A stretch of 64,000 bases of DNA from Synchiropus splendidus (lineage: Eukaryota; Chordata; Actinopteri; Syngnathiformes; Callionymidae). Numbering within the stretch: position 1 is the first letter of the stretch; each line of letters starts with the position of its first letter. Location of the stretch: assembly GCF_027744825.2 (NCBI RefSeq), contig NC_071334.1, forward strand, positions 39,533,437-39,597,436, in the 5' to 3' direction. The notes beneath the pieces were generated by a model. The model was not told the origin of the DNA. It made no database searches and saw nothing but the letters and a program-made list of their open reading frames with translations. A program made the position numbers and the translations under genes. Positions 10,903-25,188 of this stretch are shown in pieces.

Positions 10903-13900
10903 GTTGATAACTTTCGAAAAACACTTCAGACAGCTTAGATTAGATGTGCAACTACTAGAAAGACCCTTTCTGCTATAGTGGGAGGTTAAAATTTCATGTT
11001 CTGAAGCTTCCCTGAAAAGTTATGGCACAATGCACAAAAACGCTTTTCAGCCTGAGATAAGGTGGGTTTCGGAACGCCAAACATAAAAGTGTTGATAACT
11101 TTCGAAAAACACTTCAGACAGCTTAGATTTGATGTGCACCTACTAGAAAGGCCCTTTCTGCTATAGTGGGAGGTTAAAATTTCATGTTCTGAAGCTTCCC
11201 TGAAAAGTTATGGCACAATGCGTAAAAACGCTTTTCAGCCTGAGATAAGGTGGGTTTCGGAACGCCAAACATAAAAGTGTTAATAACTTTCGAAAAACAC
11301 TTCAGACAGCTAAGATTTTATATGCCACTACTAGAAAGACCCTTTCTGCTATAGTGGGAGGTTAACATTTCATGTTCTGAAGCTTCCCTGAAAAGTTATG
11401 GCACAATGCACAAAAACGCTTTTCAGCCTGAGATAAGGTGGGTTTCGGAACGCCAAACATAAAAGTGTTAATAACTTTCGAAAAACACTTCAGACAGCTT
11501 AGATTTGATGTGCACCTACTAGAAAGGCCCTTTCTGCTATAGTGGGAGGTTAAAATTTCATGTTCTGAAGCTTCCCTGAAAAGTTATGGCACAATGCACA
11601 AAAACGCTTTTCAGCCTGAGATAAGGTGGGTTTCGGAACGCCAAACATAAAAGTGTTAATAACTTTCGAAAAACACTTCAGACAGCTAAGATTTTATATG
11701 CCACTACTAGAAAGACCCTTTCTGCTATAGTGGGAGGTTAAAATTTCATGTTCTGAAGCTTCCCTGAAAAGTTATGGCACAATGCACAAAAACGCTTTTC
11801 AGCCTGAGATAAGGTGGGTTTCGGAACGCCAAACATAAAAGTGTTGATAACTTTCGAAAAACACTTCAGACAGCTTAGATTAGATGTGCAACTACTAGAA
11901 AGACCCTTTCTGCTATAGTGGGAGGTTAAAATTTCATGTTCTGAAGCTTCCCTGAAAAGTTATGGCACAATGCACAAAAACGCATTTCAGCCTGAGATAA
12001 GGTGGGTTTCGGAACGCCAAACATAAAAGTGTTGATAACTTTCGAAAAACACTTCAGACAGCTTAGATTTGATGTGCAACTACTAGAAAGACCCTTTCTG
12101 CTATAGTGGGAGGTTAAAATTTCATGTTCTGAAGCTTCCCTGAAAAGTTATGGCACAATGCACAAAAACGCTTTTCAGCCTGAGATAAGGTGGGTTTCGG
12201 AACGCCAAACATAAAAGTGTTAATAACTTTCGAAAAACACTTCAGACAGCTAAGATTTTATATGCCACTACTAGAAAGACCCTTTCTATTATAGTGGGAG
12301 GTTAAAATTTCATGTTCTGAAGCTTCCCTGAAAAGTTATGGCACAATGCACAAAAACGCTTTTCAGCCTGAGATAAGGTGGGTTTCGGAACGCCAAACAT
12401 AAAAGTGTTGATAACTTTCGAAAAACACTTCAGACAGCTTAGATTAGATGTGCAACTACTAGAAAGACCCTTTCTGCTATAGTGGGAGGTTAAAATTTCA
12501 TGTTCTGAAGCTTCCCTGGAAAGTTATGGCACAATGCACAAAAACGCTTTTCAGCCTGAGATAAGGTGGGTTTCGGAACGCCAAACATAAAAGTGTTGAT
12601 AACTTTCGAAAAACACTTCAGACAGCTTAGATTTGATGTGCACCTACTAGAAAGACCCTTTCTGCTATAGTTGGAGGTTAAAATTTCATGTTCTGAAGCG
12701 TCCCTGAAAAGTTATGGCACAATGCACAAAAACGCTTTTCGGCCTGAGATAAGGTGGGTTTCGGAACGCCAAACATAAAAGTGTTAATAACTTTCGAAAA
12801 ACACTTCAGACAGCTTAGATTTGATGTGCACCTACTAGAAAGGCCCTTTCTGCTATAGTGGGAGGTTAAAATTTCATGTTCTGAAGCTTCCCTGAAAAGT
12901 TATGGCACAATGCGTAAAAACGCTTTTCAGCCTGAGATAAGGTGGGTTTCGGAACGCCAAACATAAAAGTGTTGATAACTTTCGAAAAACACTTCAGACA
13001 GCTTAGATTTGATGTGCAACTACTAGAAAGACCCTTTCTGCTATAGTGGGAGGCAATAATTTCATGTTCTGAAGCTTCCCGGAAAAGTTATGGCACAATG
13101 CACAAAAACGCTTTTCAGCCTGAGATAAGGTGGGTTTCGGAACGCCAAACATAAAAGTGTTGATAACTTTTGAAAAACACTTCAGACAGCTTAGATTTGA
13201 TGTGCACCTACTAGAAAGACCCTTTCTGCTATAGTGGGAGGTTAAAATTTCATGTTCTGAAGCTTCCCTGAAAAGTTATGGCACAATGCACAAAAATGCT
13301 TTTCAGCCAGAGATAAGGTGGGTTTCGGAACGCCAAAAATAAAAGTGTTGATAACTTTCGAAAAACATTTCAGACAGCTTAGATTTGATGTGCAACTACT
13401 AGAAAGACCCTTTCTGCTATAGTGGGAGGTTAAAATTTCATGTTCTGAAGCTTCCCTAAAAAGTTAAGGCACAATGCACAAAAACGCTTTTCAGCGTGAG
13501 ATAAGGTGGGTTTCGGAACGCCAAACATAAAAGTGTTAATAACTTTCGAAAAACACTTCAGACAGGTAAGATTTTATATGCCACTACTAGAAAGACCCTT
13601 TCTGCTATAGTGGGAGGTTAAAATTTCATGTTCTGAAGCTTCCCTGAAAAGTTATGGCACAATGCACAAAAACGCTTTTCAGCGTGAGATAAGGTGGGTT
13701 TCGGAACGCCAAACATAAAAGTGTTGATAACTTTCGAAAAACACTTCAGACAGCTTAGATTAGATGTGCAACTACTAGAAAGACCCTTTCTGCTATAGTG
13801 GGAGGATAAAATTTCAGATTCTGAAGCTTCCCTGAAAAGTTATGGCACAATGCACAAAAACGCTTTTCAGCCTGAGATAAGGTGGGTTTCGGAACGCCAA

Positions 13901-16900
13901 ATATAAAAGTGTTGATAACTTTCGAAAAACACTTCAGACAGCTTAGATTTGATGTGAACCTACTAGAAAGGCCCTTTCTGCTATAGTGGGAGGTTAAAAT
14001 TTCAAGTTCTGAAGCTTCCCTGAAAAGTTATGGCACAATGCGTAAAAACGCTTTTCAGCCTGAGATAAGGTGGGTTTCGGAACGCCAAACATAAAAGTGT
14101 TAATAACTATCGAAAAACACTTCAGACAGCTAAGATTTTATGTGCAACTACTAGAAAGACCCGTTATGCTATAGTGGGAGGTTAAAATTTCATGTTCTGA
14201 AGCTTCCCTGAAAAGTTATGGCACAATGCACAAAAACGCTTTTCAGCCTGAGATAAGGTGGGTTTCGGAACGCCAAACATAAAAGTGTTGATAACTTTCG
14301 AAAAACACTTCAGACAGCTTAGATTTGATGTGCAACTACTAGAAAGACCCTTTCTGCTATAGTGGGAGGTTAAAATTTCATGTTCTGAAGCTTCCCTGGA
14401 AAGTTATGGCACAATGCACAAAAACGCTTTTCAGCCTGAGATAAGGTGGGTTTCGGAACGCCAAACATAAAAGTGTTGATAACTTTCGAAAAACACTTCA
14501 GACAGCTTAGATTTGATGTGCACCTACTAGAAAGACCCTTTCTGCTATAGTGGGAGGTTAAAATTTCATGTTCTGAAGCTTCCCTGAAAAGTTATGGCAC
14601 AATGCACAAAAACGCTTTTCAGCCTGAGATAAGGTGGGTTTCGGAACGCCAAACATAAAAGTGTTGATAACTTTCGAAAAACACTTCAGACAGCTTAGAT
14701 TTGGTGTGCAACTACTAGAAAGACCCTTTCTGCTATAGTGGGAGGTTAAAATTTCATGTTCTGAAGCTTCCCTGAAAAGTTATGGCACAATGCACAAAAA
14801 CGCTTTTCAGCGTGAGATAAGGTGGGTTTCGGAACGCCAAACATAAAAGTGTTAATAACTTTCGAAAAACACTTCAGACAGCTAAGATTTTATATGCCAC
14901 TACTAAAAAGACCCTTTCTGCTATAGTGGGAGGTTAAAATTTCATGTTCTGAAGCTTCCCTGAAAAGTTATGGCACAATGCACAAAAACGCTTTTCGCCT
15001 GAGATAAGGTGGGTTTCGGAACGCCAAACATTAAAGTGTTGATAACTTTCGAAAAACACTTCAGACAGCTTAGATTTGATGTGCACCTACTAGAAAGACC
15101 CTTTCTGCTATAGTGGGAGGCTAAAATTTCATTTTCTGAAGCTTCCCTGAAAAGTTATGGCACAATGCGTAAAAACGCTTTTCAGCCTGAGATAAGGTGG
15201 GTTTCGGAACGCCAAACATAAAAGTGTTAATAACTTTCGAAAAACACTTCAGACAGCTTAGATTTGATGTGCAACTACTAGAAAGACCCTTTCTGCTATA
15301 GTGGGAGGTTAAAATTTCATGTTCTGAAGCTTCCCTGAAAAGTTATGGCACAGTGCACAAAAACGCTTTTCAGCCTGAGATAAGGTGGGTTTCGGAACGC
15401 CAAACATAAAAGTGTTGATAACTTTCGAAAAACACTTCAGACAGCTTAGATTTGATGTGTACCTACTAGAAAGGCCCTTTCTGCTATAGTGGGAGGTTAA
15501 AATTTCATGTTCTGAAGCTTCCCTGAAAAGTTATGGCACAATGCACAAAAACGCTTTTCAGCCTGAGATAAGGTGGGTTTCGGAACGCCAAACATAAAAG
15601 TGTTGATAGCTTTCGAAAAACACTACCGACAGCTTAGATTTGATGTGCACCTACTAGAAAGACCCTTTCTGCTATAGTGGGAGGTTAAATTTCATGTTCT
15701 GAAGCTTCCATGAAAAGTTATGGCACAATGCACAAAAACGCTTTTCAGCCTGAGATAAGGTGGGTTTCGGTACGCCAAACATAAAAGTGTTGATAACTTT
15801 CGAAAAACACTTCAGACAGCTTAGATTTGGTGTGCAACTACTAGAAAGACCCTTTCTGCTATAGTGAGAGGTTAAAATTTCATGTTCTGAAGCTTCCCTG
15901 AAAAGTTATGGCACAATGCACAAAAACGCTTTTCAGCCTGAGATAAGGTGGGTTTCGGAACGCCAAACATAAAAGTGTTGATAACTTTCGAAAAACACTT
16001 CAGACAGCTTAGATTTGATGTGCAACTACTAGAAAGACCCTTTCTGCTATAGTGGGAGGCAATAATTTCATGTTCTGAAGCTTCCCTGAAAAGTTATGGC
16101 ACAATGCACAAAAACGCTTTTCAGCCTGAGATAAGGTGGGTTTCGGAACGCCAAACATAAAAGTGTTGATAACTTTCGAAAAACACTTCAGACAGCTTAG
16201 ATTTGATGTGCACCTACTAGAAAGACCCTTTCTGCTATAGTGGGAGGTTAAAATTTCATGTTCTGAAGCTTCCCTGAAAAGTTAAGCCACAATGCACAAA
16301 AACGCTTTTCAGCCAGAGATAAGGTGGGTTTCGGAACGCCAAACATTAAAGTGTTGATAACTTTCGAAAAACACTTCAGACAGCTTAGATTTGATGTGCA
16401 CCTACTAGAAAGACCCTTTCTGCTATAGTGGGAGGCTAAAATTTCATTTTCTGAAGCTTCCCTGAAAAGTTATGGCACAATGCGTAAAAACGCTTTTCAG
16501 CCTGAGATAAGGTGGGTTTCGGAACGCCAAACATAAAAGTGTTAATAACTTTCGAAAAACACTTCAGACAGCTTAGATTTGATGTGCAACTACTAGAAAG
16601 ACCCTTTCTGCTATAGTGGGAGGTTAAAATTTCATGTTCTGAAGCTTCCCTGAAAAGTTATGGCACAATGCACAAAAACGCTTTTCAGCCTGAGATAAGG
16701 TGGGTTTCGGAACGCCAAACATAAAAGTGTTGATAACTTTCGAAAAACACTTCAGACAGCTTAGATTTGATGTGTACCTACTAGAAAGGCCCTTTCTGCT
16801 ATAGTGGGAGGTTAAAATTTCATGTTCTTAAGCTTCCCTGAAAAGTTATGGCACAATGCGTAAAAACGCTTTTCAGCCTGAGATAAGGTGGGTTTCGGAA

Positions 16901-17668
16901 CGCCAAACATAAAAGTGTTGATAACTTTCGAAAAACACTTCAGACAGCTTAGATTTGATGTATACCTACTAGAAAGGCCCTTTCTGCTATAGTGGGAGGT
17001 TAAAATTTCATGTTCTGAAGCTTCCCTGAAAAGTTATGGCACAATGCGTAAAAACGCTTTTCAGCCTGAGATAAGGTGGGTTTCGGAACGCCAAACATAA
17101 AAGTGTTAATAACTATCGAAAAACACTTCAGACAGCTAAGATTTTATGTGCAACTACTAGAAAGACCATTTCTGCTATAGTGGGAGGTTAAAATTTCATG
17201 TTCTGAAGCTTCCCTGAAAAGTTATGGCACAATGCACAAAAACGCTTTTCAGCCTGAGATAAGGTGGGTTTCGGAACGCCAAACATAAAAGTGTTGATAA
17301 CTTTAGAAAAACACTTCCGACAGCTTAGATTTGATGTGCACCTACTAGAAAGACCCTTTCTGCTATAGTGGGAGGTTAAAATTTCATGTTCTGAAGATTC
17401 CCTGAAAAGTTATGGCACAATGCACAAAAACGCTTTTCAGCCTGAGATAAGGTGGGTTTCGGAACGCCAAACATAAAAGTGTTGATAACTTTCGAAAAAC
17501 ACTTCAGACAGCTTAGATTTGATGTGCAACTACTAGAAAGACCCTTTCTGCTATAGTGGGAGGTTAAAATTTTATGTTCTGAAGCTTCCCTGAAAAGTTA
17601 TGGCACAATGCGTAAAAACGCTTTTCAGCCTGAGATAAGGTGGGTTTCGGAACGCCAAACATAAAAGT

Positions 17669-18608
17669 GTTAATAACTATCGAAAAACACTTCAGAGAGC
17701 TAAGATTTTATGTGCAACTACTAGAAAGACCCTTTATGCTATAGTGGGAGGTTAAAATTTCATGTTCTGAAGCTTCCCTGAAAAGTTATGGCACAATGCA
17801 CAAAAACGCTTTTCAGCCTGAGATAAGGTGGGTTTCGGAACGCCAAACATAAAAGTGTTAATAACTTTCGAAAAACACTTGAGGCAGCTTAGATTTGATG
17901 TGCACCTACTAGAAAGACCCTTTCTGCTATAGTGGGAGGTTAAAATTTCATGTTCTGAAGCTTCCCTGAAAAGTTATGGCACAATGCACAAAAACGCTTT
18001 TCAGCCTGAGATAAGGTGGGTTTCGGAACGCCAAAGATAAAAGTGTTGATAACTTTCGAAAAACACTACCGACAGCTTAGATTTGATGTGCACCTACTAG
18101 AAAGACCCTTTCTGCTATAGTGGGAGGTTAAAATTTCATGTTCTGAAGCTTCCATGAAAAGTTATGGCACAATGCACAAAAACGCTTTTCAGCCTGAGAT
18201 AAGGTGGGTTTCGGTACGCCAAACATAAAAGTGTTGATAACTTTCGAAAAACACTTCAGACAGCTTAGATCTGGTGTGCAACTACTAGAAAGACCCTTTC
18301 TGCTATAGTGAGAGGTTAAAATTTCATGTTCTGAAGCTTCCCTGAAAAGTTATGGCACAATGCACAAAAACGCTTTTCAGCCAGAGATAAGGTGGGTTTC
18401 GGAACGCCAAACATAAAAGTGTTGATAACTTTCGAAAAACACTTCAGACAGCTTAGATTTGGTGTGCAACTACTAGAAAGACCCTTTCTGCTATAGTGGG
18501 AGGTTAAAATTTCATGTTCTGAAGCTTCCCTGAAAAGTTATGGCACAATGCACAAAAACGCTTTTCGGCCTGAGATAAGGTGGGTTTCGGAACGCCAAAC
18601 ATAAAAGT
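17669..18608. repeat. Five-monomer cassette in copy 2, first instance
   Basis: Counterpart of 3571-4510 at offset 14098, with the same five-subtype order, including the rare agatctggtg in the fourth monomer (near 18269). Confidence 0.85.
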
Positions 18609-19924
18609 GTTGATAACTTTCGAAAAACACTTCAGACAGCTTAGATTTGATGTGCACCTACTAGAAAGGCCCTTTCTGCTATAGTGGGAGGTTAAAATTT
18701 CATGTTCTGAAGCTTCCCTGAAAAGTTATGGCACAATGCGTAAAAACGCTTTTCAGCCTGAGATAAGGTGGGTTTCGGAACGCCAAACATAAAAGTGTTA
18801 ATAACTTTCGAAAAACACTTCAGACAGCTAAGATTTTATATGCCACTACTAGAAAGACCCTTTCTGCTATAGTGGGAGGTTAAAATTTCATGTTCTGAAG
18901 CTTCCCTGAAAAGTTATGGCACAATGCACAAAAACGCTTTTCAGCCTGAGATAAGGTGGGTTTCGGAACGCCAAACATAAAAGTGTTGATAACTTTCGAA
19001 AAACACTTCAGACAGCTTAGATTAGATGTGCAACTACTAGAAAGACCCTTTCTGCTATAGTGGGAGGTTAAAATTTCATGTTCTGAAGCTTCCCTGAAAA
19101 GTTATGGCACAATGCACAAAAACGCTTTTCAGCCTGAGATAAGGTGGGTTTCGGAACGCCAAACATAAAAGTGTTGATAACTTTCGAAAAACACTTCAGA
19201 CAGCTTAGATTTGATGTGCACCTACTAGAAAGGCCCTTTCTGCTATAGTGGGAGGTTAAAATTTCATGTTCTGAAGCTTCCCTGAAAAGTTATGGCACAA
19301 TGCGTAAAAACGCTTTTCAGCCTGAGATAAGGTGGGTTTCGGAACGTCAAACATAAAAGTGTTAATAACTTTCGAAAAACACTTCAGACAGCTTAGATTT
19401 GATGTGCAACTACTAGAAAGACCCTTTCTGCTATAGTGGGAGGTTAAAATTTCATGTTCTGAAGCTTCCCTGAAAAGTTATGGCACAATGCACAAAAACG
19501 CTTTTCAGCCTGAGATAAGGTGGGTTTCGGAACGCCAAACATAAAAGTGTTGATAACCTTCGAAAAACATTTCAGACAACTTAGATTTGATATGCAACTA
19601 CTAGAAAGACGCTTTCTGCTATAGTGGGAGGTTAAAATTTCATGTTCTGAAGCTTCCCTGAAAAGTTATGGCACAATGCACAAAAACGCTTTTCAGCCTG
19701 AGATAAGGTGGGTTTCGGAACGCCAAACATAAAAGTGTTAATAACTTTCGAAAAACACTTCAGACAGCTAAGATTTTATATGCCACTACTAGAAAGACCC
19801 TTTCTGCTATAGTGGGAGGTTAAAATTTCATGTTCTGAAGCTTCCCTGAAAAGTTATGGCACAATGCGTAAAAACGCTTTTCAGCCTGAGATAAGGTGGG
19901 TTTCGGAACGCCAAACATAAAAGT

Positions 19925-20864
19925 GTTAATAACTATCGAAAAACACTTCAGAGAGCTAAGATTTTATGTGCAACTACTAGAAAGACCCTTTATGCTACAG
20001 TGGGAGGTTAAAATTTCATGTTCTGAAGCTTCCCTGAAAAGTTATGGCACAATGCACAAAAACGCTTTTCAGCCTGAGATAAGGTGGGTTTCGGAACGCC
20101 AAACATAAAAGTGTTAATAACTTTCGAAAAACACTTGAGGCAGCTTAGATTTGATGTGCACCTACTAGAAAGACCCTTTCTGCTATAGTGGGAGGTTAAA
20201 ATTTCATGTTCTGAAGCTTCCCTGAAAAGTTATGGCACAATGCACAAAAACGCTTTTCAGCCTGAGATAAGGTGGGTTTCGGAACGCCAAACATAAAAGT
20301 GTTGATAACTTTCGAAAAACACTACCGACAGCTTAGATTTGATGTGCACCTACTAGAAAGACCCTTTCTGCTATAGTGGGAGGTTAAAATTTCATGTTCT
20401 GAAGCTTCCATGAAAAGTTATGGCACAATGCACAAAAACGCTTTTCAGCCTGAGATAAGGTGGGTTTCGGTACGCCAAACATAAAAGTGTTGATAACTTT
20501 CGAAAAACACTTCAGACAGCTTAGATTTGGTGTGCAACTACTAGAAAGATCCTTTCTGCTATAGTGAGAGGTTAAAATTTCATGTTCTGAAGCTTCCCTG
20601 AAAAGTTATGGCACAATGCAAAAAAACGCTTTTCAGCCTGAGATAAGGTGGGTTTCGGAACGCCAAACATAAAAGTGTTGATAACTTTCGAAAAACACTT
20701 CAGACAGCTTAGATTTGGTGTGCAACTACTAGAAAGACCCTTTCTGCTATAGTGGGAGGTTAAAATTTCATGTTCTGAAGCTTCCCTGAAAAGTTATGGC
20801 ACAATGCACAAAAACGCTTTTCGGCCTGAGATAAGGTGGGTTTCGGAACGCCAAACATAAAAGT
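19925..20864. repeat. Five-monomer cassette in copy 2, intact counterpart of 5827-6578
   Basis: All five subtypes are present: actatcg with gagagc and ctacag, gaggcag, taccg (20301-20488), ttggtg with agatcc and gtgagagg, ttggtg with ttcggcc. Copy 1 lacks the third monomer, so the alignment offset between the copies changes by 188 bp here. Confidence 0.85.
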
Positions 20865-22744
20865 GTTGATAACTTTCGAAAAACACTACCGACAGCTTAG
20901 ATTTGATGTGCACCTACTAGAAAGACCCTTTCTGCTATAGTGGGAGGTTAAAATTTCATGTTCTGAAGCTTCCATGAAAAGTTATGGCACAATGCACAAA
21001 AACGCTTTTCAGCCTGAGATAAGGTGGGTTTCGGTACGCCAAACATAAAAGTGTTGATAACTTTCGAAAAACACTTCAGACAGCTTAGATTTGGTGTGCA
21101 ACTACTAGAAAGACCCTTTCTGCTATAGTGAGAGGTTAAAATTTCATGTTATGAAGCTTCCCTGAAAAGTCATGGCACAATGCACAAAAACGCTTTTCAG
21201 CCTGAGATAAGGTGGGTTTCGGAACGCCAAACATAAAAGTGTTGATAACTTTCGAAAAACACTTCAGACAGCTTAGATTTGGTGTGCAACTACTAGAAAG
21301 ACCCTTTCTGCTATAGTGGGAGGTTAAAATTTCATGTTCTGAAGCTTCCCTGAAAAGTTATGGCACAATGCACAAAAACGCTTTTCGGCCTGAGATAAGG
21401 TGGGTTTCGGAACGCCAAACATAAAAGTGTTGATAACTTTCGAAAAACACTTCAGACAGCTTAGATTTGATGTGCACCTACTAGAAAGGCCCTTTCTGCT
21501 ATAGTGGGAGGTTAAAATTTCATGTTCTGAAGCTTCCCTGAAAAGTTATGGCACAATGCGTAAAAACGCTTTTCAGCGTGAGATAAGGTGGGTTTCGGAA
21601 CGCCAAACATAAAAGTGTTGATAACTTTCGAAAAACACTTCAGACAGCTTAGATTTGATGTGCAACTACTAGAAAGACCCTTTCTGCTATAGTGGGAGGC
21701 AATAATTTCATGTTCTGAAGCTTCCCTGAAAAGTTATGGCACAATGCACAAAAACGCTTTTCAGCCTGAGATAAGGTGGGTTTCGGAACGCCAATCATAA
21801 AAGTGTTGATAACTTTCGAAAAACACTTCAGACAGCTTAGATTTGATGTGCACCTACTAGAAAGACCCTTTCTGCTATAGTGGGAGGTTAAAATTTCATG
21901 TTCTGAAGCTTCCCTGAAAAGTTATGCCACAATGCACAAAAATGCTTTTCAGCCAGAGATAAGGTGGGTTTCGGAACGCCAAACATTAAAGTGTTGATAA
22001 CTTTCGAAAAACACTTCAGACAGCTTAGATTTGATGTGCACCTACTAGAAAGACCCTTTCTGCTATAGTGGGAGGCTAAAATTTCATTTTCTGAAGCTTC
22101 CCTGAAAAGTTATGGCACAATGCCTAAAAACGCTTTTCAGCCTGAGATAAGGTGGGTTTCGGAACGCCAAACATAAAAGTGTTAATAACTTTCGAAAAAC
22201 ACTTCAGACAGCTTAGATTTGATGTGCAACTACTAGAAAGACCCTTTCTGCTATAGTGGGAGGTTAAAATTTCATGTTCTGAAGCTTCCCTGAAAAGTTA
22301 TGGCACAATGCACAAAAACGCTTTTCAGCCTGAGATAAGGTGGGTTTCGTAACGCCAAACATAAAAGTGTTGATAACTTTCGAAAAACACTTCAGACAGC
22401 TTAGATTTGATGTGTACCTACTAGAAAGGCCCTTTCTGCTATAGTGGGAGGTTAAAATTTCATGTTCTTAAGCTTCCCTGAAAAGTTATGGCACAATGCG
22501 TAAAAACGCTTTTCAGCCTGAGATAAGGTGGGTTTCGGAACGCCAAACATAAAAGTGTTGATAACTTTCGAAAAACACTTCAGACAGCTTAGATTTGATG
22601 TATACCTACTAGAAAGGCCCTTTCTGCTATAGTGGGAGGTTAAAATTTCATGTTCTGAAGCTTCCCTGAAAAGTTATGGCACAATGCGTAAAAACGCTTT
22701 TCAGCCTGAGATAAGGTGGGTTTCTGAACGCCAAACATAAAAGT

Positions 22745-23684
22745 GTTAATAACTATCGAAAAACACTTCAGACAGCTAAGATTTTATGTGCAACTACTAG
22801 AAAGACCCTTTCTGCTATAGTGGGAGATTAAAATTTCATGTTCTGAAGCTTCCCTGAAAAGTTATGGCACAATGCACAAAAACGCTTTTCAGCCTGAGAT
22901 AAGGTGGGTTTCGGAACGCCAAACATAAAAGTGTTAATAACTTTCGAAAAACACTTGAGGCAGCTTAGATTTGATGTGCACCTACTAGAAAGACCCTTTC
23001 TGCTATAGTGGGAGGTTAAAATTTCATGTTCTGAAGCTTCCCTGAAAAGTTATGGCACAATGCACAAAAACGCTTTTCAGCCTGAGATAAGGTGGGTTTC
23101 GGAACGCCAAACATAAAAGTGTTGATAACTTTCGAAAAACACTACCGACAGCTTAGATTTGATGTGCACCTACTAGAAAGACCCTTTCTGCTATAGTGGG
23201 AGGTTAAAATTTCATGTTCTGAAGCTTCCATGAAAAGTTATGGCACAATGCACAAAAACGCTTTTCAGCCTGAGATAAGGTGGGTTTCGGTACGCCAAAC
23301 ATAAAAGTGTTGATAACTTTCGAAAAACACTTCAGACAGCTTAGATTTGGTGTGCAACTACTAGAAAGACCCTTTCTGCTATAGTGAGAGGTTAAAATTT
23401 CATGTTCTGAAGCTTCCCTGAAAAGTTATGGCACAATGCACAAAAACGCTTTTCAGCCTGAGATAAGGTGGGTTTCGGAACGCCAAACATAAAAGTGTTG
23501 ATAACTTTCGAAAAACACTTCAGACAGCTTAGATTTGGTGTGCAACTACTAGAAAGACCCTTTCTGCTATAGTGGGAGGTTAAAATTTCATGTTCTGAAG
23601 CTTCCCTGAAAAGTTATGGCACAATGCACAAAAACGCTTTTCGGCCTGAGATAAGGTGGGTTTCGGAACGCCAAACATAAAAGT
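22745..23684. repeat. Five-monomer cassette in copy 2, further instance
   Basis: Counterpart of 8459-9398 at offset 14286, with the same five-subtype order and the same gggagatta variant in the first monomer. Confidence 0.85.
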
Positions 23685-24060
23685 GTTGATAACTTTCGAA
23701 AAACACTTCAGACAGCTTAGATTTGATGTGCACCTACTAGAAAGACCCTTTCTGCTATAGTGGGAGGTTAAAATTTCATGTTCTGAAGCTTCCCTGAAAA
23801 GTTATGCCACAATGCACAAAAATGCTTTTCAGCCAGAGATAAGGTGGGTTTCGGAACGCCAAAAATAAAAGTGTTGATAACTTTCGAAAAACATTTCAGA
23901 CAGCTTAGATTTGATGTGCAACTACTAGAAAGACCCTTTCTGCTATAGTGGGAGGTTAAAATTTCATGTTCTGAAGCTTCCCTGAAAAGTTATGGCACAA
24001 TGCACAAAAAAGCTTTTCAGCGTGAGATAAGGTGGGTTTCGGAACGCCAAACATAAAAGT

Positions 24061-25188
24061 GTTAATAACTTTCGAAAAACACTTCAGACAGCTAAGATTT
24101 TATATGCCACTACTAGAAAGACCCTTTCTGCTATAGTGGGAGGTTAAAATTTCATGTTCTGAAGCTTCCCTGAAAAGTTATGGCACAATGCACAAAAACG
24201 CTTTTCAGCCTGAGATAAGGTGGGTTTCGGAACGCCAAACATAAAAGTGTTGATAACTTTCGAAAAACACTTCAGACAGCTTAGATTAGATGTGCAACTA
24301 CTAGAAAGACCCTTTCTGCTATAGTGGGAGGTTAAAATTTCATGTTCTGAAGCTTCCCTGAAAAGTTATGGCACAATGCACAAAAACGCTTTTCAGCCTG
24401 GGATAAGGTGGGTTTCGGAACGCCAAACATAAAAGTGTTGATAACTTTCGAAAAACACTTCAGACAGCTAAGATTTTATATGCCCCTACTAGAAAGACCC
24501 TTTCTGCTATAGTGGGAGGTTAAAATTTCATGTTCTGAAGCTTCCCTGAAAAGTTATGGCACAATGCACAAAAACGCTTTTCAGCGTGAGATAAGGTGGG
24601 TTTCGGAACGCCAAACATAAAAGTGTTAATAACTTTCGAAAAACACTTCAGACAGCTAAGATTTTATATGCCACTACTAGAAAGACCCTTTCTGCTATAG
24701 TGGGAGGTTAAAATTTCATGTTCTGACGCTTCCCTGAAAAGTTATGGCACAATGCACAAAAACGCTTTTCAGCCTGAGATAAGGTGGGTTTCGGAACGCC
24801 AAACATAAAAGTGTTGATAACTTTCGAAAAACACTTCAGACAGCTTAGATTAGATGTGCAACTACTAGAAAGACCCTTTCTGCTATAGTGGGAGGTTAAA
24901 ATTTCATGTTCTGAAGCTTCCCTGAAAAGTTATGGCACAATGCACAAAAACGCTTTTCAGCCTGAGATAAGGTGGGTTTCGGAACGCCAAACATAAAAGT
25001 GTTGATAACTTTCGAAAAACACTTCAGACAGCTAAGATTTTATATGCCCCTACTAGAAAGACCCTTTCTGCTATAGTGGGAGGTTAAAATTTCATGTTCT
25101 GAAGCTTCCCTGAAAAGTTATGGCACAATGCACAAAAACGCTTTTCAGCCTGAGATAAGGTGGGTTTCGGAACGCCAAACATAAAAGT
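24061..25188. repeat. Tandem trimer (2 x 564 bp) in copy 2
   Basis: Counterpart of 9775-10902 at offset 14286: units 24061-24624 and 24625-25188 with the same subtype order, including ctgacgctt near 24724. The trimer duplication therefore predates the 75-mer duplication. Confidence 0.85.

Larger units (their letters stand above)
1..14098. repeat. 75-monomer higher-order repeat, copy 1
   Basis: Seventy-five monomers totalling 75 x 188 minus 2 bp. The two missing bases are single deletions, one near 897 (cttttcgcctg for cttttcagcctg) and one near 1588 (ggttaaattt for ggttaaaattt). The same two deletions and dozens of diagnostic variants recur 14098 bp downstream, which defines the unit. Content in order includes a 5-monomer cassette at 3571-4510 and again at 8459-9398, gcaataa-type monomers near 1961, 7413 and 13053, and a tandem trimer at 9775-10902. 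Relative to copy 2 it lacks one monomer after 6202 and has one extra monomer at 13911-14098. The left boundary is set by the window edge, so the true unit start is arbitrary. Confidence 0.93.
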
